From the NCBI GenBank assembly GCA_015490435.1, contig WFXV01000250.1, forward strand, positions 1-21,268: a stretch of 21,268 bases of DNA. The letters are read 5' to 3'. This DNA comes from Thermaceae bacterium. GTDB taxonomy: Bacteria; Deinococcota; Deinococci; Deinococcales; Marinithermaceae. Shown here piece by piece: positions 14,969-21,268 of this stretch. A program made the translations under genes and the position numbers. Under the pieces are notes generated by a model that had not been told where the DNA came from, did no database searches, and saw only the letters and a list, made by a program, of their open reading frames with translations. Position 1 is the stretch's first letter. Every line of letters starts with the position of its first letter.

Positions 14969-16054
14969 ATGCCCGAGGCCCTGGTCCGGCTCCTCGCCGA
15001 CCTCGGGGTCGCCGACCCCGCGGGGAGCGGCTGGAAGGTGGTGATGCTCACCTTCTTCCTCGCCGCCCTCATCACCTGGCGCTTCACACCGCGGGTGCGG
15101 GCGTTCGCCCTGAAGGCGGGCTGGGCCGACGAGGGCGGGGGCCGGAGGCAGCACCAGGGCCGGCTCCCGAACGCCGGGGGCCTCGCAGTCTACGCCGGGG
15201 TGGTGGCCTCGCTCGCGATCGCCGGGCTGATCCGCCCCATCGTGGTGGACGACGTTCTGATCCAGCTTCTCGCTATCCTGCTCGGGGGCACGCTCCTCCT
15301 CTTCGTGGGCTTCCTCGACGACCAGTTCGGGCTCTCCCCCTGGCTCAGGCTCGGCGCCCAGACCCTCGCGGCCCTGCTCACCTACGGCGCCGGGGTGCGG
15401 ATCGAGGCCGCCTTCGGTAGCCCCCTCGACCCTGCGCTCTCGCTCTTGCTTACCTGGCTCTGGCTGGTGGGGATCACCAACGCGATGAACCTGATCGACG
15501 GGCTCGACGGCCTCGCGGGGGGGATCGCCCTGATCACCGCGGTGGGGCTACTCTTCGCCAGCGCCCAGTTCGAGACCCGGGCCGCCGCCACGCTGATCCT
15601 CGCCGCCTTAGCCGGGGCGGCGCTCGGGTTCTTGCGGCACAACCTCCCCCCTTCCAAGATCATCATGGGCGACGCCGGCGCCTACTTCTTCGGCTTCGTC
15701 CTGGCCTCGGCGGCGATCCTCGGCTACGTCAAGGTGACCACGGTCTTCTCCCTGGTGCCGGTGGCGCTTTTCCTGGCGGTGCCCATCCTCGACACCAGCT
15801 GGGTCTTCATCCGGCGCCTTCTCTCCGGGAAGAACCCGCTCTCCACCCCGGGCCGTGACCATCTGCACCACCGCCTCCTCGCCCGGGGGCTTTCCACCTG
15901 GCGGACGGTGCTCTTGCTCTGGGGGCTCACCCTGCTCGCCAACCTGCTCGCGCTCTGGCTCCAGGGGATTCCCGCCCCCGCGATCGCGGCGAGCGGGCTT
16001 ACCGCCGCTGGACTTTTGGCCTTCGTCAGCTGGCGGAGGAGGCGGGAAGCGTGA
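14969..16054 (+). CDS. wecA: Undecaprenyl-phosphate N-acetylhexosamine-1-phosphate transferase (WecA/TagO family)
   Basis: A 361-residue polytopic membrane protein with about ten helices. It transfers a sugar-1-phosphate (normally GlcNAc-1-P) from the UDP-sugar to undecaprenyl phosphate, the first step for surface polysaccharides. Family motifs are RRQHQGRLPNAGGLAVYAG (near 59-77), FLDD (Asp117, Asp118), NAMNLIDGLDGLAGG (171-185), MGDAGAYFFG (233-242) and the cytoplasmic His motif DHLHHRL (297-303). The MraY-specific long N-terminal portion is absent, supporting WecA/TagO over MraY. Its stop overlaps the wecB GTG (GTGA, 16051-16054). A C-terminal basic tail WRRRREA remains in the cytoplasm. 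Confidence 0.93.
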   Translation: MPEALVRLLADLGVADPAGSGWKVVMLTFFLAALITWRFTPRVRAFALKAGWADEGGGRRQHQGRLPNAGGLAVYAGVVASLAIAGLIRPIVVDDVLIQLLAILLGGTLLLFVGFLDDQFGLSPWLRLGAQTLAALLTYGAGVRIEAAFGSPLDPALSLLLTWLWLVGITNAMNLIDGLDGLAGGIALITAVGLLFASAQFETRAAATLILAALAGAALGFLRHNLPPSKIIMGDAGAYFFGFVLASAAILGYVKVTTVFSLVPVALFLAVPILDTSWVFIRRLLSGKNPLSTPGRDHLHHRLLARGLSTWRTVLLLWGLTLLANLLALWLQGIPAPAIAASGLTAAGLLAFVSWRRRREA

Positions 16055-17172
16055 AGCGGGTGGTGCTCGCCTTCGGGACCCGCCCCGAGGCGGTGAAGAT
16101 GGCCCCGGTCTACCAGGCCCTCGCGGAAACGGAGGGGATCGAGCCCCGGGTCCTCCTCACCGGCCAGCACCGGGAGCAGCTCAAAGACGCCCTCGAGCTC
16201 TTCGACCTCCCGGTCGACCGAGACCTCGCCGTCATGCGCCCCCGCCAGGCCCTCCCCGAGCTCGCCGGCCGGATCGTGCCCAAAGCGGCCCGGGCGCTAA
16301 AGGAGCTCGCCCCCGACTACGTCCTGGTGCACGGGGACACCATCACCACCTTCGCAGTGGCCTGGGCGGCCTTCCTCGAGGGGCTTCCGGTGGGCCACGT
16401 GGAGGCCGGGCTCAGGAGCCACGACCTAAAAGAGCCCTTTCCCGAGGAGGCGAACCGCCGGCTCACCGACGCCCTCGCCGACCTCCTGCTCGCCCCCACC
16501 CCGGAGGCCGCCCAAAACCTCGCCCGCGAGGGGCGCACCGGGCCGGAGGTAGTGGTCACCGGCCAGACCGGCATCGACGCGATCCGCGAGGCCGCCCGCC
16601 GGGGGAAGCTCCCCCCGGACTTTCCCCCCGGCCCCTACGTCGCCGTGACCCTCCACCGCCGGGAGAACTGGCCTCGCCTCGGGGCGCTCGCCGAGGCGGT
16701 GCGCCGGCTGGCGGAGGCGTTTCCCGAGCTTGCCTTCGTCTTCCCCCTGCACAAGAACCCGGTGGTGCGGGAGGCGGTGGTTCCGGTGCTCGAGGGCGTC
16801 CATAACCTCCACCTCACCGAGCCCCTCCCCTACGGGGCGATGGCCGCGCTCTTAAAGGCCAGCCGGCTCGTCCTCACCGACTCCGGCGGCCTGCAGGAAG
16901 AAGGAGCCGCCCTCGGGGTGCCGGTGGCGGTGGTGCGGAACGTCACCGAACGCCCCGAGGGGGTGCGAAGCGGCCACCTCTTTCTCCTTGGCACCGACCC
17001 CGCGCGGGTCTACGAGGGGGCGGCCCGGCTCCTCGCCGAGGGGCCCTTTCGGACCCCGGCGGAAAACCCCTACGGCGACGGCCGAGCGGCCCGGCGGGTG
17101 GCCCAGGCGGTGGCCTGGCGGCTCGGCCTGGGGCCGCGGCCCGCGGACTGGCGCCCGCCTAGAGCGGCGTAA
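16051..17172 (+). CDS. wecB: UDP-N-acetylglucosamine 2-epimerase (non-hydrolysing)
   Basis: A 373-residue GT-B fold epimerase that interconverts UDP-GlcNAc and UDP-ManNAc, a precursor of wall or envelope polysaccharides. Motifs are FGTRPEAVKMAPVYQAL (about 7-23), VHGDTITTFAVAWAAF, GHVEAGLRS and EPFPEEANRRLTD (catalytic acids), VTGQTGIDAI, VTLHRRENW, and LTDSGGLQEEGAALGVPV. Start is GTG 16051, overlapping the wecA stop. The C-terminal residues PRPADWRPPRAA are a Pro/Arg-rich extension. The last 14 bases overlap the convergent MFS gene. With wecA it suggests lipid-linked ManNAc-containing glycan synthesis, which is inference. Confidence 0.95.
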   Translation: MKRVVLAFGTRPEAVKMAPVYQALAETEGIEPRVLLTGQHREQLKDALELFDLPVDRDLAVMRPRQALPELAGRIVPKAARALKELAPDYVLVHGDTITTFAVAWAAFLEGLPVGHVEAGLRSHDLKEPFPEEANRRLTDALADLLLAPTPEAAQNLAREGRTGPEVVVTGQTGIDAIREAARRGKLPPDFPPGPYVAVTLHRRENWPRLGALAEAVRRLAEAFPELAFVFPLHKNPVVREAVVPVLEGVHNLHLTEPLPYGAMAALLKASRLVLTDSGGLQEEGAALGVPVAVVRNVTERPEGVRSGHLFLLGTDPARVYEGAARLLAEGPFRTPAENPYGDGRAARRVAQAVAWRLGLGPRPADWRPPRAA

Positions 17173-18346
17173 GCCGGGCGGGCCAGGGCCTGGTGGCGAA
17201 GTAGGCGGCGGTCACGAGGACGAGCGCCCCGAGCAGGGCGGGGGCGTAGCCCCCGAGGAGGTCGAAGGCGAGGCCGGTCAGGTACATCCCGGGCGGCCCC
17301 GAGCCCATCAGCACCAGCGAGTAAAGCGCCACCACCCGCCCCCTCAGCCCCTCGGGGACCAGGGTCTGGAGGGTGGTGTTGGCGCTGGTCAGCACCAGGA
17401 CCATGGAAAGCCCGCCGAGGGCGAGCAGGACCGCCGCCGGCAAGAAGCCCTTGGCCAGCGGCAAGAGGAGGAGCGCGCCGCCCAAGAGGAAGCTCCCGTA
17501 AAGCGAGCGCCGGGGGCGTACCACCGGGCTCTTGAGGAGGAGCAGGGCCCCGAGGAGCGCCCCGCTCCCGAGCGCCCCCATCAGCGAGCCGTAGCCCTCG
17601 GGGCCGAGGCCCAGGACCAGGCGGGCGAAGGCGGGGACGAGGGCCTGGAAGTTGATGCCGAAGGTGGCGACCCAGAGCACGAGGAGAAGGGTCTGGCGCA
17701 CGAGGGGGGTGCGCCGGGCGTAGTCAATCCCCTCGGCGAGCTCCCGGGCCCAGGGTCCCCGGCGGCGACGGGGCGGCGGGGCCGGCATCCGCGCGAGCAC
17801 GGCGAGGAGGGGGAGGAAGGAAAGGGCGTTCAGGAAAAACGCCACCGGTGTTCCCCACCGGGCGATGAAGAGCCCCGCGAGCACCGGCGCCCCCATGCGG
17901 GCGATGTTGAAGGAAAGGGCGTTCAGGGCGAGGGCCTCCCCCACCCGCCGGGTGCCCGCGAGCTCGGCGGTGAAGGCCTGCCGGGTGGGGACCTCGAGGG
18001 CGGAGACGGCGCCGTAGGCGAGGGCGAAGAGGTAGAGATGGCCGAGGCCCACCCGGCCGGCGAAGAGCCCGAGGGCGAGGGCCATGGAAAGCGCCGCCAG
18101 CGTGCCCTCGAGTCCAAAGAGGAGCCGCGCCCGGGGGTAGCGGTCGGCGAGGGCGCCCCCGGGCAGGGTGAAAAGGAGCGAGGGCAAAAACAAAAGCCCG
18201 AGCACGAAGCCGAGCCGCTCGGCCCGGCCGGTGAGCTCGAGCACCAGCCACCCGAGCCCGGTGGCCTGAATCCAGCCCCCGACCTGGCTCAGGAAAAGGG
18301 AAAGCCAGTAGGCCCGGTAGCGGGGGTCCTTGAGGAGCGCCGGCAT
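17159..18346 (-). CDS. MFS transporter (EntS/MFS_3-like exporter)
   Basis: A 395-residue protein with about 12 membrane helices in two halves joined by a basic cytoplasmic loop (PAPPPRRRRGPWARELAEG, about 188-206). The first loop has the MFS motif A variant GGALADRYPRARLL (near 63-76), and the start RDPRYRAYWLSLFLSQVGGW type is common in EntS-like exporters. Substrate cannot be read from the sequence. The ATG lies 13 bases after the TRAP permease stop. It may be co-transcribed with that broken gene, or use TAGACT ten bases upstream, which is not ideal spacing. Confidence 0.88.
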   Translation of the reverse strand: MPALLKDPRYRAYWLSLFLSQVGGWIQATGLGWLVLELTGRAERLGFVLGLLFLPSLLFTLPGGALADRYPRARLLFGLEGTLAALSMALALGLFAGRVGLGHLYLFALAYGAVSALEVPTRQAFTAELAGTRRVGEALALNALSFNIARMGAPVLAGLFIARWGTPVAFFLNALSFLPLLAVLARMPAPPPRRRRGPWARELAEGIDYARRTPLVRQTLLLVLWVATFGINFQALVPAFARLVLGLGPEGYGSLMGALGSGALLGALLLLKSPVVRPRRSLYGSFLLGGALLLLPLAKGFLPAAVLLALGGLSMVLVLTSANTTLQTLVPEGLRGRVVALYSLVLMGSGPPGMYLTGLAFDLLGGYAPALLGALVLVTAAYFATRPWPARLTPL

Positions 18347-18359
18347 GCCGCCGGCCAGT

Positions 18360-20048
18360 CTACACCGAAACTGACCGGCGGGTCAGTCGCCCCGCGAGGA
18401 GGGCGGCGAAGATGAGGCCGGCGCCGAGGAGCTCGAGCCCAAGCCCGGGGAAGAAGAGCAAAACCCCGCCCAAAAGGAGCAAGAGCCGCACCCAAGGCGC
18501 GAGGGGCTGGAAGAGGTGCCCCTCGAGCACCCCCACGAAGGCGGCGAGCGCGAGGAGCCCGAGGAAGAGGTCCTTGGCCACGAGCAGGGTGCCCCCTTCG
18601 AGCATGACCCCGGGCCGGTAGACCATGAGCAGGGGGATGAGGTAGAGCCCCTTCGCGAACTTCCAGGCCATGAAGCCCGAGCGCATGGGGTCGGCCTGGG
18701 CCAGGCCGCTCGCGGCGTAGGCGGCGAGCGCCACCGGCGGGGTGACGTTCGAGTCCTGGCTCAGCCAGAAGACCACCAGGTGGGCGACGATCAGGGGCAC
18801 GCCCAGGTCAGAAAGCGCCGGCCCCGCCAGGATCACGAGCACGATGTAGCTCGCGGTGACCGGCAGGCCCATGCCGAGCACCAGGCTCGCGAGCGCTACC
18901 AGGACCAGGGCGACCAGCGTGATCCCGCCCGAGGCCGAGAGCACGAGCCCGGAGAACTTGAGCCCCACCCCGGTGAGCCCCACCACCCCGACGACGATCC
19001 CGGCGGCGGCGGTGGCCACCGAGACGGGGATCGCCGCCTTGGCCCCGGAGACGAGCGCCTCCGCGAGCCGGGGAAGGGAGAGCGGCGAAAGCGGCGAGAG
19101 AGCCGAGAGGAGCGTCCCCCCCACCAGGGCGTAAAACTGCGTGAGGCTGATCCCCTGGCGGCTCTGAATCCCCACGTAGAGCAAAAATCCGAGCATAGCG
19201 AGGTGGTAGGCGTAGTGGAGCACCCGAAGCCAGGCCGGCCCCGGCCGGGCCCGGAGGTTCGCCGAGAGCACCACCGCGAGCACCCCGATAAAACCCACCT
19301 TCATCGCCGAGACGTTCTTGAGGAGGTAGAAGATCAGGATGAAAAGCGGCAGGAGGTAGTGCCAGCCCTCGGCCAGGACCGAGGAAAGCCGCGGCAGCTC
19401 GCTCCGGGGCAGGCCGCGCATGCCGCGCTTGGCGGCGATCGCGTCCACGAAGAGGTAGACGGTGAGGAAGTAGAGGAGCACTGGGATGATCGAGAGCTTG
19501 ACGATCTCGAGGTAGGGCACCCCGGTGTACTCCGCGATCAGAAAGGCCCCCGCCCCCATGATCGGCGGCATGATCTGCCCCCCGGTGCTGGCCGCGGCCT
19601 CGACTCCGGCGGCCTCCTCGGGGCGGTAGCCGAGCCGGCGCATCAGCGGGATGGTGAAGGCGCCGGTGGTGACCACGTTGGCGATCGCCGAGCCCGAGAG
19701 GCTGCCCATGAAGGCAGAGCTGATCACGCTGGCCTTGGCCGGGCCGCCGCGGCTCTGGCCGGCGAGGGCGTAGGCCAGGTCGATGAAGAACTTCCCCGCC
19801 CCGGTGGCCTCGAGGAGCGCCCCGAAGAGGATGAAGATGAAGACGAAGGTGGCCGCCACCCCGAGCGGCAGGCCGAAGATCCCCTCGGTGGTGAGGTAGA
19901 GCTGGGTGGCGAGGCGCTCGACGCCGTAGCCCTTGTGGGAGAAAACCCCCGGGAAGTAGGGGCCGAAGTAGGCGTAAGCGAGGAAGAAGGCGGCGATCAG
20001 GGTCATCGGCCAGCCGATCGCCCGCCGGGTGGCCTCAAGCACCAAAAG
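18360..20048 (-). pseudogene. TRAP transporter fused 4TM/12TM permease, 5' end removed by IS insertion
   Basis: The remaining 562 codons encode the large (DctM-like) part of a fused TRAP permease, a proton- or sodium-driven uptake system normally served by a TAXI-family binding protein. Motifs are ATRRAIGWPMTLIAAFFLAY, LYLTTEGIFGLPLGVAATF, MGSLSGSAIANVVTTGAF, AASTGGQIMPPIMGAGAFL, LGMGLPVTASYIVL and SQDSNVTPPVALAAYAASG. Relatives I recall read VLEATRRAIGW about 130-200 residues into the protein, so the DctQ-like N-terminal domain is missing. The frame (LLVLEATRR) runs without stop to the exact IS end at 20048/20049. TTG 20045 and GTG 20042 have no Shine-Dalgarno. The missing part should lie beyond the right edge of the window. 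Confidence 0.88.
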
Positions 20049-20076
20049 TGTAGTGCGCCCCTATTTTTGGACCACT
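20049..20076. repeat. IS3 element terminal inverted repeat (OrfB side)
   Basis: Plus strand TGTAGTGCGCCCC then TATTTTTGGACCACT. It pairs imperfectly with 21241-21268; seven of 28 positions differ, and the inner TTTGGACCAC is identical. Confidence 0.9.
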
Positions 20077-20915
20077 TTCCGCCCGCTATCGGTCAGTCCC
20101 TCACCCCCTTCTGAGAACTTCTCCGCAAACGCCTCCGGTGTCAGATACCCCAGAGCCGAATGGGGCCGCTTGCGGTTGTAGACATCCAGAACGAACGCCT
20201 CGATGGAAGCCCGGGCCTCGGCGAGCGACCCGTACTCCCTGAGGTCGACCCACTCCTCCTTCACGGTGCGGATCAGCCGCTCCATGTGTCCGTTCTCCCA
20301 GGCCCGGCCAACGCCAGCGTAGCTCAAAGCCACCCCGAGCTCGAGGAGCCGCGCCTGGTACCGCCGCGAGGTGTACTGCACCCCCTGGTCCGAGTGGTGG
20401 ATCTCCGGCCGGCCCCCTTCCAGGGCCATCCCCAAAGCCGAAAGGGTCAGGTGCTCGGTGATCCTGGGCCCCAGGGCAAACCCCATCACCCTTCGGGTCA
20501 AAAGGTCCATGATCAGCGCCAGGTAAGCAAAGCCCTCACCCGTGCGCACGTAGCTTAGATCCGCCACCCACACCTGGTTCACTCGGGTGAGGGAAAGCCC
20601 CTTGAGACGGTTTTGGATCTTGGCTCTCCCCAGGCTCAGGGTGGTCCTTGGCTTTGCTACCCGCCTGGGAACCAACAGACCCTCCTGGCGCATTAAGGCG
20701 CGCACCTTCTTGTCGCCCACCGAAAACCCCTCCGCCCGGAGCAGGACCCCGAGCCGGCGGTATCCGTACCGGGGAAAGGACCGGGCCAAAACTCGAAGGC
20801 GTTCCCGCAAAGGCCCATCGGCCCTGGCCCGCTTGCGGTAATACAGGCCGCTCCGGGGAACGTCCAGGACCCGGGCTAAAAGACGCAGGGGATAGCTGCC
20901 CTTGAGGACGTTCAC
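20061..20915 (-). CDS. IS3-family transposase OrfB (DDE catalytic subunit)
   Basis: A 284-residue protein from GTG 20915. The N-terminal HTH_21-like region (RSFPRYGYRRLGVLLRAEG, about 46-64) precedes the rve integrase core. The catalytic triad is Asp119 (WVADLSYV), Asp176 (IHHSDQGVQYTS) and Glu212 (ENGHMERLIRTVKEEW). Spacing is D-56-D-35-E, exactly IS3-like. The C-terminus has YNRKRPHSALGYLTPEAF. OrfB is normally made as an OrfAB fusion by -1 frameshifting. In the -1 frame codons upstream of the GTG (SLHHLPSKERRELVN) continue without stop to the A7 run, and the GTG overlaps the orfA stop (GTGA), so independent translation is possible too. Confidence 0.96.
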   Translation of the reverse strand: MNVLKGSYPLRLLARVLDVPRSGLYYRKRARADGPLRERLRVLARSFPRYGYRRLGVLLRAEGFSVGDKKVRALMRQEGLLVPRRVAKPRTTLSLGRAKIQNRLKGLSLTRVNQVWVADLSYVRTGEGFAYLALIMDLLTRRVMGFALGPRITEHLTLSALGMALEGGRPEIHHSDQGVQYTSRRYQARLLELGVALSYAGVGRAWENGHMERLIRTVKEEWVDLREYGSLAEARASIEAFVLDVYNRKRPHSALGYLTPEAFAEKFSEGGEGLTDSGRKVVQK

Positions 20916-21199
20916 CAGTTCCCGCCTTTCCTTTGACGGGAGATGGTGGAGGCTTTTTTTAAGACCTCCAGCTCCAGGGCCATCTGCCCGACCAGCCGCT
21001 CCAGCTCCTGGATGCGGGCCTCTTGTTCTTTACAGGTTGCCCCAAAGACCAAGTGGGCGTCTTCCAGGAACTTCTTCTGCCACCGGTAGTAGACCGACTC
21101 CGAGACCCCGTGGGTTCGGCAAACGTCCGTCACCGTCCGCCCGCCGCTGAGCACCTCGAGGACGATCCTGGCTTTCTCCTTCGCCGTCCATTTGCCCAT
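20912..21199 (-). CDS. IS3-family transposase OrfA (HTH_8 DNA-binding subunit)
   Basis: A 95-residue protein starting MGKWTAKEKARIVLEVLSGG. The helix-turn-helix (about 4-45) contains VTDVCRTHGVSESVYYRWQK. A leucine-zipper-like coiled coil follows (about 58-80, IQELERLVGQMALELEVLKK). I chose ATG 21199 with GGGGAAC upstream; the open frame reaches TTG 21250 inside the terminal repeat, which is not a credible start. OrfA binds the element ends and in IS3 relatives also inhibits transposition. Confidence 0.92.
   Translation of the reverse strand: MGKWTAKEKARIVLEVLSGGRTVTDVCRTHGVSESVYYRWQKKFLEDAHLVFGATCKEQEARIQELERLVGQMALELEVLKKASTISRQRKGGNW
20954..20960 (-). promoter_or_regulatory. A7 slippery site for -1 frameshift in the IS transposase
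   Basis: Minus strand TTA AAA AAA GCC in the orfA frame gives A_AAA_AAA followed by G. A -1 slip reads AGC CTC CAC CAT and enters the orfB frame, which is open from there. This is the standard programmed frameshift of the family. Confidence 0.8.
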
Positions 21200-21240
21200 G
21201 TTTGTTCCCCAGCAGATTACCTCAAGACCCTGTCGTGCCG

Positions 21241-21268
21241 GGTGGTCCAAATTTGGGGTAGCACTTCA
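21241..21268. repeat. IS3 element terminal inverted repeat (OrfA side)
   Basis: On the minus strand it begins TGAAGTGCTACCCC then AAATTTGGACCACC at the last base of the window. Partner of 20049-20076. Confidence 0.9.

Larger units (their letters stand above)
20049..21268 (-). mobile_element. Complete IS3-family insertion sequence, about 1220 bp
   Basis: The element has terminal inverted repeats beginning TG (20049-20076 and 21241-21268, 21 of 28 identical), two overlapping reading frames (OrfA, OrfB), an A7 frameshift site and an intact DDE triad. It ends on the last base of the window. Its left end interrupts the TRAP permease gene. The flanking bases at the left are AAG (20046-20048); the matching target duplication would be outside the window. 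The repeat ends resemble IS150/IS3-group ends, but I do not assign a subgroup. It is probably active or recently active. Confidence 0.93.

Noticed and set aside
18349..18362. TAGACT before the MFS gene as a leaderless promoter
   Set aside because: The spacing to ATG is ten bases rather than six or seven, and co-transcription from the TRAP gene is equally possible.
20040..20056. A hybrid promoter (TACACT) created at the IS/TRAP junction that rescues the permease
   Set aside because: No -35 is recognisable, spacing to GTG or TTG is wrong for a leaderless start, and the N-terminal domain would still be missing.
21200..21250. TTG 21250 as orfA start
   Set aside because: It lies within the IS terminal repeat; ATG 21199 begins the normal OrfA helix-turn-helix.

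Overview
The window is GC-rich, very compact and looks like a bacterium of the Deinococcota, most likely Thermaceae. The elongation factor P closely resembles my recollection of the Thermus thermophilus protein. There is a paired catalytic/regulatory glutamate dehydrogenase of the Thermus type and a LysN-like aminotransferase. Many genes start with GTG, and many have a TANNNT -10 box 6-7 bases before the start codon, as expected for leaderless transcripts. The genus cannot be fixed from the sequence. Both ends look like contig ends: the left edge is the end of a perfect fold-back, and the right edge is the terminal base of an insertion sequence.

Left part (1-11177, all on the minus strand). 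In transcription order: a TPR lipid/secretory-type protein, a membrane-anchored double SPOR protein, the redox repressor Rex and a small lipoprotein (one tight operon); a long-chain polyprenyl diphosphate synthase; gdhA-gdhB (regulatory then catalytic glutamate dehydrogenase subunits, ending in a hairpin); a GNAT acetyltransferase overlapping transketolase by 4 bases; an uncharacterised conserved protein often labelled quinate 5-dehydrogenase; efp; and the first codons of accB, which is cut by the fold-back.

Middle (11178-17172). An initiator tRNA-fMet lies on the plus strand. Its promoter shares its -35 hexamer with the opposing promoter of the TPR-SPOR-Rex operon, and a bidirectional terminator separates it from a convergent DUF420 membrane protein. 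Next come a 107-residue unknown protein divergent from csaA, an exonuclease III-aminotransferase operon on the minus strand, and a plus-strand operon upp-wecA-wecB. That operon covers uracil salvage, then the first lipid-linked sugar step and UDP-GlcNAc 2-epimerase for surface polysaccharide.

Right part (17159-21268). An MFS exporter and a TRAP-type fused permease lie on the minus strand. A complete IS3-family element (20049-21268, DDE transposase intact, A7 frameshift site) has inserted into the permease gene and removed its N-terminal third or quarter from this window.

I see no CRISPR array, prophage, toxin-antitoxin or defence gene. The most unusual material is regulatory: promoters sharing -35 or -10 elements, and many leaderless starts. 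Also notable are the active-site losses in GdhA and the Rex/SPOR operon. I did not find a clearly new multi-gene system.
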